A DNA stretch of 64,000 bases, from contig OV884015.1 in NCBI GenBank assembly GCA_930367205.1, positions 2,170,001-2,234,000 on the forward strand. The letters run 5' to 3'. The position numbers and the translations under genes are program-made. The DNA is from Acanthosoma haemorrhoidale (taxonomy: Eukaryota; Arthropoda; Insecta; Hemiptera; Acanthosomatidae). The stretch's first letter is position 1; every line of letters starts with the position of its first letter. Of the stretch, positions 38,950-53,971 are shown piece after piece. The notes below the pieces were generated by a model that did no database searches, was not told where the DNA came from, and saw only the letters and a list, made by a program, of their open reading frames with translations.

Positions 38950-41900
38950 ATTCGTAGCTTTGATCATACGATCGTATCACGTAATATAATGAGTGCCAAT
39001 GATGCGGTACACTATCATATTCCACATCATTTGATGTTATATTCACTCGTGGCTTCAATCATACGATCGTATTACGTGATATAATGAGTGGCAATGATGC
39101 GGTACACTATCATATTCCACATCATTTGATGTTATGTTTACTCGTAACTTTAATCATACGATCGTATCACGTGATTGAATGAGTGCCAATGATATGGCAC
39201 ACAATCAAATTCGACATTATTTGGTGTTATATTCACTCGTAACTTGAATCATACGATTGTAACACGTGATACAATGAGTTCAAATGATACGGCACACAAT
39301 CATATTCCACATCATTTGATGTTATGTTTACTCGTAACTTTAATCATACGATCGTATCACGTGATTGAATGAGTGCCAATGATATGGCACACAATCAAAT
39401 TCGACATTATTTGGTGTTATATTCACTCGTAACTTGAATCAACCGATCGTATCACGTGATACAATGAGTTCAAATGATATGGTACACAATCATATTTGAC
39501 ATCATTTGATGTTATGTTCACTCGTAACTTGAATCATACGATCATATCACGTGATTGAATGAGTGCCAATGATATGACACACAATCATATTCGACATCAT
39601 TTGATGTTATATTCACTCTTGGCTTCAATCATACGATCGTATCACGTGATATAATGAGTGGCAATGATGCGGTACACTATCATAATTGACATCATCTGAT
39701 GTTATTGATACGGTATACCAGCATGGTTGACATCATTTAATGTTATATTCACTCGTAAGTTTAATCATACGATCGTATCACGTGATACAATGAGTGTTAA
39801 TGATACATTATACAATCATATTCAACATCATTTGATGTTATCTTCACTCGTAACTTTCATCATACGATCGTATCACGTGATACAATGAGTGCCAATGATA
39901 CGGTACACTATCATAATCGAAATCATCTGATGTTATTGATACGGTATACCAGCATGGTTGACACCATTTAATGTTATATTCACTCGTAAGTTTAATCATA
40001 CGATCGTATCACGTGATACAATGAGTGCCAATAATACATTATACAATGTATGTAATATTCATAACATACAGTATACAATATGTTATATTCACTGGTACCA
40101 TGAATCATACGATCGTATCACGTGATACCATGAGTGCTAATGATTAGGCACACTATCATATTTGACATCATCTGATGTTATTGATACGGTATACGAGCAT
40201 GTTTGACATCATTTAATGTTATATTAACTCGTAAGTTTAATCATACGATCATATCACGTAAAACAATGAGTGCCAATGATACATTATACAATCATATTCA
40301 ACATCATTTGATGTTATATTCACTCGTAACTTGAATCATACGATCGTATCACGTGATACTATGAGTGTCAATAATTAGGCACACTATCTTATTTGACATC
40401 ATTAGATGTTATATTCACTCGTAAATTTAATCATACGATCATATCACGTGATACAATGAGTGCTACTGATACAGCACACAATCATATTCGACATCATTTG
40501 ATGTTATATTCACTCGTAACTTGAATCATACGATTGTATCACGTGATACAATGAGTGCTAATGATACAGCACACAATCATATTCGACATCATTTGATGTT
40601 ATATTCACTCGTAACTTGAATCATACGACCGTATCACGTGATTGAATGAATGCCAATGATATGGCACACAATCATATTCGACATCATTTGATGTTATATT
40701 CACTGGTACCATGAATCATATGATCGTATCACGTGATACTATAAGTGCTAATGATACAGCACACAATCTTATTCGACATTATTTGATGTTATATTCACTC
40801 GTAACTTGAATCATACGATCGTATCACGTGATACAATGAGTGCCAATGATACGGCACACTATCATATTCGACATCATTTGATGCTATATTTACTCGTAAC
40901 TTTAATCATACGATCGTATCACGTGAAACAACGAGTGCTAATGATACATTATACAATCATATTCAACATCATTTGATGTTATGTTCACGCGAAACTTTAA
41001 TCATACAATCATATCACGTGATTGAATGAGTGCCAATGATATAGTACACTATCATATTCGACATCATTTGATGTTATGTTCACCCGAAACTTCAATCAAT
41101 CGATCGTATCACGTGATTGAATGAGTGCCAATGATATGACACACAATCATATTCGACATCATTTGATGTTATATTCACTCGTAACTTGAATCATACGATT
41201 GTAACACGTGATACAATGAGTTCAAATGATACGGCACACAATCATATTCCACATCATTTGATGTTATGTTTACTCGTAACTTTAATCATACGATCGTATT
41301 ACGTGATTGAATGAGTGCCAATGATATGGCACACAATCAAATTCGACATTATTTGGTGTTATATTCACTCGTAACTTGAATCACACGATCGTATCACGTG
41401 ATACAATGAGTTCAAATGATACGGTACACAATCATATTCGACATCATTTGATGTTATGTTCACTCGTAACTTGAATCATACGATTGTATCACGTGATACC
41501 ATGAGTGCTAATGATTAGGCACACAATCATATTCGACATATTTTGATGTTATGTTCACGCGAAACTTTAATTATACGATCATATCACGTGATTGAATGAG
41601 TGCCAATGATATGACACACAATCATATTCGACATCATTTGATGTTATATTCACTCGTAACTTGAATCATACGATTGTATCACGTGATACAATGAGTGCTA
41701 ATGATACAGCACACAATCATATTCGACATCATTTGATGTTATATTCACTCGTAACTTGAATCATACGACCGTATCACGTGATACCATGAGTGCTAATGAT
41801 ACAGCACACAATCATATTCGACATCATTTGATGTTATATTCACTGGTACCATGAATCATATGATCGTATCACGTGATACTATAAGTGCTAATGATACAGC

Positions 41901-43296
41901 ACACAATCTTATTCGACATTATTTGATGTTATATTCACTCGTAACTTGAATCATACGATCGTATCACGTGATACAATGAGTGCCAATGATACGGCACACT
42001 ATCATATTCGACATCATTTGATGCTATATTTACTCGTAACTTTAATCATACGATCGTATCACGTGAAACAACGAGTGCTAATGATACATTATACAATCAT
42101 ATTCAACATCATTTGATGTTATGTTCACGCGAAACTTTAATCATACAATCATATCACGTGATTGAATGAGTGCCAATGATATAGTACACTATCATATTCG
42201 ACATCATTTGATGTTATGTTCACCCGAAACTTCAATCAATCGATCGTATCACGTGATTGAATGAGTGCCAATGATATGACACACAATCATATTCGACATC
42301 ATTTGATGTTATATTCACTCGTAACTTGAATCATACGATTGTAACACGTGATACAATGAGTTCAAATGATACGGCACACAATCATATTCCACATCATTTG
42401 ATGTTATGTTTACTCGTAACTTTAATCATACGATCGTATTACGTGATTGAATGAGTGCCAATGATATGGCACACAATCAAATTCGACATTATTTGGTGTT
42501 ATATTCACTCGTAACTTGAATCACACGATCGTATCACGTGATACAATGAGTTCAAATGATACGGTACACAATCATATTCGACATCATTTGATGTTATGTT
42601 CACTCGTAACTTGAATCATACGATTGTATCACGTGATACCATGAGTGCTAATGATTAGGCACACAATCATATTCGACATATTTTGATGTTATGTTCACGC
42701 GAAACTTTAATTATACGATCATATCACGTGATTGAATGAGTGCCAATGATATGACACACAATCATATTCGACATCATTTGATGTTATATTCACTCGTAAC
42801 TTGAATCATACGATTGTATCACGTGATACAATGAGTGCTAATGATACAGCACACAATCATATTCGACATCATTTGATGTTATATTCACTCGTAACTTGAA
42901 TCATACGACCGTATCACGTGATACCATGAGTGCTAATGATACAGCACACAATCTTATTCGACATTATTTGATGTTATATTCACTCGTAACTTGAATCATA
43001 CGATCGTATCACGAGATACAATAAGTTTAAATGATACGGTAAACAATCATATTCGACATCATTTGATGTTATATCCATCCCAAACTTTAATCATACGATC
43101 GTATCACGTGAAACAATGAGTGCTAATGATACATTATACAATCATATTCAAAATCATTTGATGTTATCTTCACTCGTAACTTTCATCATACGATCGTATC
43201 ACGTGATACAATAAGTGCAAATGATACGGCACACTATCATATTTGACATCATTTGATGTCATATTCACTCGTAACTTTATTCATACGATCGTATGA
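38950..43296. repeat. Satellite A block 10 (longest internal A block)
   Basis: 4347 bp = 30 + 44 x 95 + 137, two monomers longer than A block 9. Module at 39690-40206; the 1,140-bp repeat is marked at 40922 and 42062. Confidence 0.95.
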
Positions 43297-44208
43297 TCTT
43301 TAACGTTAGCTCTTGCCCTATTATGTTCTCCTGATACCAAAACAAAGAAAACATCTTTAAAAAGTCGAATATTAACAAAAATGCGTATTTCATAGCTAGT
43401 ATGTTAGCTCCTGCCCCATTATGTTCTCCTGATACCTGAACAAGAAAATATCGTCAAAAAGGTTGAATTTTTAAAAAAATGCGTATTTCTTAGCTAGTAC
43501 GTTAGCTCCTGCCTTATTATGTTCTCCGGATACCAAAACAAAGAAAATGTCATCAAAAAGATAAATTTTTTTAAAAAAGAGTATTTTATAGCTGGTACGT
43601 TAGCTCCTGAACAATTATGTTCTCCTGATACGAAAACAACAAAAATATCGTCAAAAAGTCGAATTTTTAAAAAAAATGGGTATTTCATAGCTGGCACGTT
43701 AGCTCCTGCTCTTTTATGTTCTCCTGATACTAAATCAAGGAAAATATCGTCAAAAAGTCGAATTTTTCGAAAATGCGTATTTCATAGCTAGTACGTTAGC
43801 TCCTGCCCCATCATGTTCTCCTGATACGAAAACCAGAAAAATATCGTCAAAAAGTCGATTTTTTAAAAAATGCGTATTTCATAGCTAGTACGTCAGCTCC
43901 TGCCCCATTATGTTCTCTTGATACCTAAACAACAAAATATCGTCAAAAAGTTGAATTTTTAAAAAAAATGCGTATTTCTTAGCTAGTACGTTAGCTCCTG
44001 CCTTATTATGTTCTCCTGATACCAAAACAAAGAAAATGTCATCAAAAAGTTAAATTTTTTTAAAAAAGAGTATTTTATAGCTAGTACGTTAGCTTCTGAA
44101 CAATTATGATTTCCTCATACCAAAACAAGAAAAATATCGTCAAAAAGTCGAATTTTAAAAAAATGCGTATTTTATAGCTGGTACAATAATTCCTGCCCTA
44201 TTATGTTA
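43297..44208. repeat. Satellite B block 10
   Basis: 912 bp, indistinguishable from block 9 by inspection. It marks the change from long A blocks on the left to short ones on the right. Confidence 0.95.
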
Positions 44209-45473
44209 ATTCGTAGCTTTGATCATACGATCGTATCACGTAATATAATGAGTGCCAATGATGCGGTACACTATCATATTCCACATCATTTGATGTTATA
44301 TTCACTCGTGGCTTCAATCATACGATCGTATTACGTGATATAATGAGTGGCAATGATGCGGTACACTATCATATTCCACATCATTTGATGTTATGTTTAC
44401 TCGTAACTTTAATCATACGATCGTATCACGTGATTGAATGAGTGCCAATGATATGGCACACAATCAAATTCGACATTATTTGGTGTTATATTCACTCGTA
44501 ACTTGAATCATACGATTGTAACACGTGATACAATGAGTTCAAATGATACGGCACACAATCATATTCCACATCATTTGATGTTATGTTTACTCGTAACTTT
44601 AATCATACGATCGTATCACGTGATTGAATGAGTGCCAATGATATGGCACACAATCAAATTCGACATTATTTGGTGTTATATTCACTCGTAACTTGAATCA
44701 CACGATCGTATCACGTGATACAATGAGTTCAAATGATACGGTACACAATCATATTCGACATCATTTGATGTTATGTTCACTCGTAACTTGAATCATACGA
44801 TTGTATCACGTGATACCATGAGTGCTAATGATTAGGCACACAATCATATTCGACATATTTTGATGTTATGTTCACGCGAAACTTTAATTATACGATCATA
44901 TCACGTGATTGAATGAGTGCCAATGATATGACACACAATCATATTCGACATCATTTGATGTTATATTCACTCGTAACTTGAATCATACGATTGTATCACG
45001 TGATACAATGAGTGCTAATGATACAGCACACAATCATATTCGACATCATTTGATGTTATATTCACTCGTAACTTGAATCATACGATCGTATCACGTGATA
45101 CCATGAGTGCTAATGATACAGCACACAATCTTATTCGACATTATTTGATGTTATATTCACTCGTAACTTGAATCATACGATCGTATCACGAGATACAATA
45201 AGTTTAAATGATACGGTAAACAATCATATTCGACATCATTTGATGTTATATCCATCCCAAACTTTAATCATACGATCGTATCACGTGAAACAATGAGTGC
45301 TAATGATACATTATACAATCATATTCAAAATCATTTGATGTTATCTTCACTCGTAACTTTCATCATACGATCGTATCACGTGATACAATAAGTGCAAATG
45401 ATACGGCACACTATCATATTTGACATCATTTGATGTCATATTCACTCGTAACTTTATTCATACGATCGTATGA
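44209..45473. repeat. Satellite A block 11 (short, type I edge)
   Basis: 1265 bp = 30 + 13 x 95, no truncated units. The last monomers are of type I (GCTAATGATACATTATAC, then CAAAATC). Confidence 0.95.
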
Positions 45474-46285
45474 TCTTTAACGTTAGCTCTTGCCCTATTA
45501 TGTTCTCCTGATACCAAAACAAAGAAAACATCTTTAAAAAGTCGAATATTAACAAAAATGCGTATTTCATAGCTAGTATGTTAGCTCCTGCCCCATTATG
45601 TTCTCCTGATACCTGAACAAGAAAATATCGTCAAAAAGTTGAATTTTTAAAAAAATGCGTATTTCTTAGCTAGTACGTTAGCTCCTGCCTTATTATGTTC
45701 TCCGGATACCAAAACAAAGAAAATGTCATCAAAAAGATAAATTTTTTTAAAAAAGAGTATTTTATAGCTGGTACGTTAGCTCCTGAACAATTATGTTCTC
45801 CTGATACGAAAACAACAAAAATATCGTCAAAAAGTCGAATTTTTCGAAAATGCGTATTTCATAGCTAGTACGTTAGCTCCTGCCCCATCATGTTCTCCTG
45901 ATACGAAAACCAGAAAAATATCGTCAAAAAGTCGATTTTTTAAAAAATGCGTATTTCATAGCTAGTACGTCAGCTCCTGCCCCATTATGTTCTCTTGATA
46001 CCTAAACAACAAAATATCGTCAAAAAGTTGAATTTTTAAAAAAAATGCGTATTTCTTAGCTAGTACGTTAGCTCCTGCCTTATTATGTTCTCCTGATACC
46101 AAAACAAAGAAAATGTCATCAAAAAGTTAAATTTTTTTAAAAAAGAGTATTTTATAGCTAGTACGTTAGCTTCTGAACAATTATGATTTCCTCATACCAA
46201 AACAAGAAAAATATCGTCAAAAAGTCGAATTTTAAAAAAATGCGTATTTTATAGCTGGTACAATAATTCCTGCCCTATTATGTTA
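45474..46285. repeat. Satellite B block 11
   Basis: 812 bp. Type I start. Besides the fused unit 4/5 it has lost one more unit, joining GAAAACAAC directly to GAATTTTTCGAAAATGCG. Confidence 0.95.
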
Positions 46286-47454
46286 ATTCGTAGCTTTGAT
46301 CATACGATCGTATCACGTAATATAATGAGTGCCAATGATGCGGTACACTATCATATTCCACATCATTTGATGTTATATTCACTCGTGGCTTCAATCATAC
46401 GATCGTATTACGTGATATAATGAGTGGCAATGATGCGGTACACTATCATATTCCACATCATTTGATGTTATGTTTACTCGTAACTTTAATCATACGATCG
46501 TATCACGTGATTGAATGAGTGCCAATGATATGGCACACAATCAAATTCGACATTATTTGGTGTTATATTCACTCGTAACTTGAATCAACCGATCGTATCA
46601 CGTGATACAATGAGTTCAAATGATATGGTACACAATCATATTTGACATCATTTGATGTTATGTTCACTCGTAACTTGAATCATACGATTGTATCACGTGA
46701 TACCATGAGTGCTAATGATTAGGCACACAATCATATTCGACATATTTTGATGTTATGTTCACGCGAAACTTTAATTATACGATCATATCACGTGATTGAA
46801 TGAGTGCCAGTATATGACACACAATCATATTCGACATCATTTGATGTTATATTCACTCGTAACTTGAATCATACGATTGTATCACGTGATACAATGAGTG
46901 CTAATAATACAGCACACAATCATATTCGACATCATTTGATGTTATATTCACTCGTAACTTGAATCATACGACCGTATCACGTGATTGAATGAATGCCAAT
47001 GATATGGCACACAATCATATTCGACATCATTTGATGTTATATTCACTGGTACCATGAATCACACGATCGTATCACGTGATACCATGAGTGCTAATGATAC
47101 AGCACACAATCTTATTCGACATTATTTGATGTTATATTCACTCGTAACTTGAATCACACGATCGTATCACGTGATACAATGAGTTCAAATGATACGGTAC
47201 ACAATCATATTTGACATCATTTGATGTTATATTCACTGGTACCATGAATCATATGATCGTATCACGTGATACCATGAGTGTTATTGATACAGCACACAAT
47301 CATATTCAAAATCATTTGATGTTATCTTTACTCGTAACTTTCATCATACGATCGTATCACGTGATACAATAAGTGCAAATGATACGGCACACTATCATAT
47401 TTGACATCATTTGATGTCATATTCACTCGTAACTTTATTCATACGATCGTATGA
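46286..47454. repeat. Satellite A block 12 (short, type II)
   Basis: 1169 bp = 30 + 12 x 95 - 1. The missing base gives GTGCCAGTATATGACAC near 46806, shared with A block 14. Carries the type II marker GAGTGTTATTGATACAG. Confidence 0.95.
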
Positions 47455-48364
47455 TCTTTAACGTTAGCTCTTGCCCTATTATGTTCTCCTGATACCAAAA
47501 CAAAGAAAACATCTTTAAAAAGTCGAATTTTAACAAAAATGCGTATTTCATAGCTTGTACGTTAGCACCTGCCCCATTATGTTCTCCTGATACCAAAACA
47601 AGAAAAATATCGTCAAAAAGTCGAATTTTTATAAAAATGGGTATTTCATAGCTGGCACGTTAGCTCCTGCTCTTTTATGTTCTCCTGATACTAAATCAAG
47701 GAAAATATCGTCAAAAAGTCGAATTTTTCGAAAATGCGTATTTCATAGCTAGTACGTTAGCTCCTGCCCCATCTTGTTCTCCTGATACCAAAACAAAGAA
47801 AATATCGTCTAAAATTCAAATTTTTACAAAAATGCGTTTTTTATAGCTGGTACGTTAGCTCCTACCCTATTATGATCTCCTGATACGAAAACCAGAAAAA
47901 TATCGTCAAAAAGTCGATTTTTTTAAAAAAGAGTATTTTATAGCTGGTACGTTAGCTTCTGAACAATTATGATTTCCTCATACCAAAACCAGAAAAATAT
48001 CGTCAAAAAGTCGATTTTTTAAAAAATGCGTATTTCATAGCTAGTACGTCAGCTCCTGCCCCATTATGTTCTCTTGATACCTAAACAACAAAATATCGTC
48101 AAAAAGTTGAATTTTTAAAAAAAATGCGTATTTCTTAGCTAGTACGTTAGCTCCTGCCTTATTATGTTCTCCTGATACCAAAACAAAGAAAATGTCATCA
48201 AAAAGTTAAATTTTTTTAAAAAAGAGTATTTTATAGCTAGTACGTTAGCTTCTGAACAATTATGATTTCCTCATACCAAAACAAGAAAAATATCGTCAAA
48301 AAGTCGAATTTTAAAAAAATGCGTATTTTATAGCTGGTACAATAATTCCTGCCCTATTATGTTA
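47455..48364. repeat. Satellite B block 12 (type II start, type I end)
   Basis: 910 bp. Begins with type II units (AGCTTGTACGTTAGCACC) and ends with units like those of block 10 (GTTCTCTTGATACC), so it is a recombinant. The segment with TTAGCTTCTGAACAATTATG appears twice, near 47,953 and 48,246. Confidence 0.93.
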
Positions 48365-49629
48365 ATTCGTAGCTTTGATCATACGATCGTATCACGTAAT
48401 ATAATGAGTGCCAATGATGCGGTACACTATCATATTCCACATCATTTGATGTTATATTCACTCGTGGCTTCAATCATACGATCGTATTACGTGATATAAT
48501 GAGTGGCAATGATGCGGTACACTATCATATTCCACATCATTTGATGTTATGTTTACTCGTAACTTTAATCATACGATCGTATCACGTGATTGAATGAGTG
48601 CCAATGATATGGCACACAATCAAATTCGACATTATTTGGTGTTATATTCACTCGTAACTTGAATCATACGATTGTAACACGTGATACAATGAGTTCAAAT
48701 GATACGGCACACAATCATATTCCACATCATTTGATGTTATGTTTACTCGTAACTTTAATCATACGATCGTATCACGTGATTGAATGAGTGCCAATGATAT
48801 GGCACACAATCAAATTCGACATTATTTGGTGTTATATTCACTCGTAACTTGAATCACACGATCGTATCACGTGATACAATGAGTTCAAATGATACGGTAC
48901 ACAATCATATTCGACATCATTTGATGTTATGTTCACTCGTAACTTGAATCATACGATTGTATCACGTGATACCATGAGTGCTAATGATTAGGCACACAAT
49001 CATATTCGACATATTTTGATGTTATGTTCACGCGAAACTTTAATTATACGATCATATCACGTGATTGAATGAGTGCCAATGATATGACACACAATCATAT
49101 TCGACATCATTTGATGTTATATTCACTCGTAACTTGAATCATACGATTGTATCACGTGATACAATGAGTGCTAATGATACAGCACACAATCATATTCGAC
49201 ATCATTTGATGTTATATTCACTCGTAACTTGAATCATACGATCGTATCACGTGATACCATGAGTGCTAATGATACAGCACACAATCTTATTCGACATTAT
49301 TTGATGTTATATTCACTCGTAACTTGAATCATACGATCGTATCACGAGATACAATAAGTTTAAATGATACGGTAAACAATCATATTCGACATCATTTGAT
49401 GTTATATCCATCCCAAACTTTAATCATACGATCGTATCACGTGAAACAATGAGTGCTAATGATACATTATACAATCATATTCAAAATCATTTGATGTTAT
49501 CTTCACTCGTAACTTTCATCATACGATCGTATCACGTGATACAATAAGTGCAAATGATACGGCACACTATCATATTTGACATCATTTGATGTCATATTCA
49601 CTCGTAACTTTATTCATACGATCGTATGA
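48365..49629. repeat. Satellite A block 13 (short, type I edge)
   Basis: 1265 bp, same monomer order as A block 11. Confidence 0.95.
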
Positions 49630-50540
49630 TCTTTAACGTTAGCTCTTGCCCTATTATGTTCTCCTGATACCAAAACAAAGAAAACATCTTTAAAAAGTCG
49701 AATATTAACAAAAATGCGTATTTCATAGCTAGTATGTTAGCTCCTGCCCCATTATGTTCTCCTGATACCTGAACAAGAAAATATCGTCAAAAAGATGAAT
49801 TTTTAAAAAAATGCGTATTTCTTAGCTAGTACGTTAGCTCCTGCCTTATTATGTTCTCCGGATACCAAAACAAAGAAAATGTCATCAAAAAGATAAATTT
49901 TTTTAAAAAAGAGTATTTTATAGCTGGTACGTTAGCTCCTGAACAATTATGTTCTCCTGATACGAAAACAACAAAAATATCGTCAAAAAGTCGAATTTTT
50001 AAAAAAAATGGGTATTTCATAGCTGGCACGTTAGCTCCTGCTCTTTTATGTTCTCCTGATACTAAATCAAGGAAAATATCGTCAAAAAGTCGAATTTTTC
50101 GAAAATGCGTATTTCATAGCTAGTACGTTAGCTCCTGCCCCATCATGTTCTCCTGATACGAAAACCAGAAAAATATCGTCAAAAAGTCGATTTTTTAAAA
50201 AATGCGTATTTCATAGCTAGTACGTCAGCTCCTGCCCCATTATGTTCTCTTGATACCTAAACAACAAAATATCGTCAAAAAGTTGAATTTTTAAAAAAAA
50301 TGCGTATTTCTTAGCTAGTACGTTAGCTCCTGCCTTATTATGTTCTCCTGATACCAAAACAAAGAAAATGTCATCAAAAAGTTAAATTTTTTTAAAAAAG
50401 AGTATTTTATAGCTAGTACGTTAGCTTCTGAACAATTATGATTTCCTCATACCAAAACAAGAAAAATATCGTCAAAAAGTCGAATTTTAAAAAAATGCGT
50501 ATTTTATAGCTGGTACAATAATTCCTGCCCTATTATGTTA
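49630..50540. repeat. Satellite B block 13
   Basis: 911 bp, equal to blocks 9 and 10 except for one base fewer near 49,794 (AAAAAGATGAATTTTT). Confidence 0.95.
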
Positions 50541-51804
50541 ATTCGTAGCTTTGATCATACGATCGTATCACGTAATATAATGAGTGCCAATGATGCGGTA
50601 CACTATCATATTCCACATCATTTGATGTTATATTCACTCGTGGCTTCAATCATACGATCGTATTACGTGATATAATGAGTGGCAATGATGCGGTACACTA
50701 TCATATTCCACATCATTTGATGTTATGTTTACTCGTAACTTTAATCATACGATCGTATCACGTGATTGAATGAGTGCCAATGATATGGCACACAATCAAA
50801 TTCGACATTATTTGGTGTTATATTCACTCGTAACTTGAATCAACCGATCGTATCACGTGATACAATGAGTTCAAATGATATGGTACACAATCATATTTGA
50901 CATCATTTGATGTTATGTTCACTCGTAACTTGAATCATACGATTGTATCACGTGATACCATGAGTGCTAATGATTAGGCACACAATCATATTCGACATAT
51001 TTTGATGTTATGTTCACGCGAAACTTTAATTATACGATCATATCACGTGATTGAATGAGTGCCAGTATATGACACACAATCATATTCGACATCATTTGAT
51101 GTTATATTCACTCGTAACTTGAATCATACGATTGTATCACGTGATACAATGAGTGCTAATAATACAGCACACAATCATATTCGACATCATTTGATGTTAT
51201 ATTCACTCGTAACTTGAATCATACGACCGTAGCACGTGATTGAATGAATGCCAATGATATGGCACACAATCATATTCGACATCATTTGATGTTATATTCA
51301 CTGGTACCATGAATCACACGATCGTATCACGTGATACCATGAGTGCTAATGATACAGCACACAATCTTATTCGACATTATTTGATGTTATATTCACTCGT
51401 AACTTGAATCACACGATCGTATCACGTGATACAATGAGTTCAAATGATACGGTACACAATCATATTTGACATCATTTGATGTTATATCCATCCCAAACTT
51501 TAATCATACGATCGTATCACGTGATTGAATGAATGCCAATGATATGGCACACAATCATATTCGACATCATTTGATGTTATATTCACTGGTACCATGAATC
51601 ATATGATCGTATCACGTGATACCATGAGTGTTATTGATACAGCACACAATCATATTCAAAATCATTTGATGTTATCTTTACTCGTAACTTTCATCATACG
51701 ATCGTATCACGTGATACAATAAGTGCAAATGATACGGCACACTATCATATTTGACATCATTTGATGTCATATTCACTCGTAACTTTATTCATACGATCGT
51801 ATGA
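50541..51804. repeat. Satellite A block 14 (short, type II)
   Basis: 1264 bp = 30 + 13 x 95 - 1, with the same 1-bp deletion as A block 12 (GCCAGTATATG at 51061). Confidence 0.95.
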
Positions 51805-52421
51805 TCTTTAACGTTAGCTCTTGCCCTATTATGTTCTCCTGATACCAAAACAAAGAAAACATCTTTAAAAAGTCGAATTTTAACAAAAATGCGTATTTCA
51901 TAGCTTGTACGTTAGCACCTGCCCCATTATGTTCTCCTGATACCAAAACAAGAAAAATATCGTCAAAAAGTCGAATTTTTATAAAAATGGGTATTTCATA
52001 GCTGGCACGTTAGCTCCTGCTCTTTTATGTTCTCCTGATACTAAATCAAGGAAAATATCGTCAAAAAGTTGAATTTTTCGAAAATGCGTATTTCATAGCT
52101 AGTACGTTAGCTCCTGCCCCATCTTGTTCTCCTGATACCAAAACAAAGAAAATATCGTCTAAAATTCAAATTTTTACAAAAATGCGTTTTTTATAGCTGG
52201 TACGTTAGCTCCTACCCTATTATGATCTCCTGATACGAAAACCAGAAAAATATCGTCAAAAAGTCGATTTTTTTAAAAAAGAGTATTTTATAGCTGGTAC
52301 GTTAGCTTCTGAACAATTATGATTTCCTCATACCAAAACAAGAAAAATATCGTCAAAAAGTCGAATTTTAAAAAAATGCGTATTTTATAGCTGGTACAAT
52401 AATTCCTGCCCTATTATGTTA
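51805..52421. repeat. Satellite B block 14 (type II, shortened)
   Basis: 617 bp, six units plus a partial one. Type II start; it includes the diverged unit with ATCGTCTAAAATTC and TGCGTTTTTTATAGC also present in blocks 4 and 12. Confidence 0.95.
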
Positions 52422-53971
52422 ATTCGTAGCTTTGATCATACGATCGTATCACGTAATATAATGATTGCCAATGATACGGTACACTATCATATTCGACATC
52501 ATTTGATGTTATATTCACTCGTGGCTTCAATCATACGATCGTATCACGTGATATAATGAGTGGCAATGATGCGGTACACTATCATATTCCACATCATTTG
52601 ATGTTATGTTTACTCGTAACTTTAATCATACGATCGTATCACGTGATTGAATGAGTGCCAATGATATGGCACACAATCAAATTCGACATTATTTGGTGTT
52701 ATATTCACTCGTAACTTGAATCAACCGATCGTATCACGTGATACAATGAGTTCAAATGATATGGTACACAATCATATTTCACATCATTTGATGTTATGTT
52801 CACTCGTAACTTGAATCATACGATTGTATCACGTGATACCATGAGTGCTAATGATTAGGCACATAATCATATTCGACATATTTTGATGTTATGTTCACGC
52901 GAAACTTTAATTATACGATCATATCACGTGATTGAATGAGTGCCAATGATATGACACACAATCATATTCGACATCATTTGATGTTATATTCACTCGTAAC
53001 TTGAATCATACGATTGTATCACGTGATACAATGAGTGCTAATAATACAGCACACAATCATATTCGACATCATTTGATGTTATATTCACTCGTAACTTGAA
53101 TCATACGACCGTATCACGTGATTGAATGAATGCCAATGATATGGCACACAATCATATTCGACATCATTTGATGTTATATTCACTGGTACCATGAATCATA
53201 CGATCGTATCAGGTGATACCATGAGTGCTAATGATACAGCACACAATCTTATTCGACATTATTTGATGTTATATTCACTCGTAACTTGAATCATACGATT
53301 GTATCACGTGATACAATGAGTGCTAATAATACAGCACACAATCATATTCGACATCATTTGATGTTATATTCACTCGTAACATGAATCATACGACCGTATC
53401 ACGTGATTGAATGAATGCCAATGATATGGCACACAATCATATTCGACATCATTTGATGTTATATTCACTGGTACCATGAATCACACGATCGTATCACGTG
53501 ATACCATGAGTGCTAATGATACAGCACACAATCTTATTCGACATTATTTGATGTTATATTCACTCGTAACTTGAATCACACGATCGTATCACGTGATACA
53601 ATGAGTTCAAATGATACGGTACACAATCATATTTGACATCATTTGATGTTATATCCATCCCAAACTTTAATCATACGATCGTATCACGTGATTGAATGAA
53701 TGCCAATGATATGGCACACAATCATATTCGACATCATTTGATGTTATATTCACTGGTACCATGAATCATATGATCGTATCACGTGATACCATGAGTGTTA
53801 TTGATACAGCACACAATCATATTCAAAATCATTTGATGTTATCTTCACTCGTAAATTTCATCATACGATCGTATCACGTGATACAATAAGTGCAAATGAT
53901 ACGGCACACTATCATATTTGACATCATTTGATGTCATATTCACTCGTAACTTTATTCATACGATCGTATGA
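52422..53971. repeat. Satellite A block 15 (type II)
   Basis: 1550 bp = 30 + 16 x 95. Three monomers longer than A block 14 through a local duplication of the AATAATACAGCACACAATC region (near 53,041 and 53,330). One E-box is lost (ATCAGGTGATAC near 53,208). Confidence 0.95.

Larger units (their letters stand above)
34045..44696. repeat. Tandem duplication of a 5,259-bp composite unit
   Basis: The sequence from about 34,045 to 39,437 is repeated at a constant shift of 5,259 bp to about 44,696. B block starts (38038, 43297), truncated units (34431, 39690) and the 12-mer markers (35663, 40922) all keep this distance. The repeat stops where A block 10 reads GAATCAACCGATCG and A block 11 reads GAATCACACGATCG. 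Copies are near-identical, so the event is recent or the assembly has repeated a unit. Confidence 0.9.
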
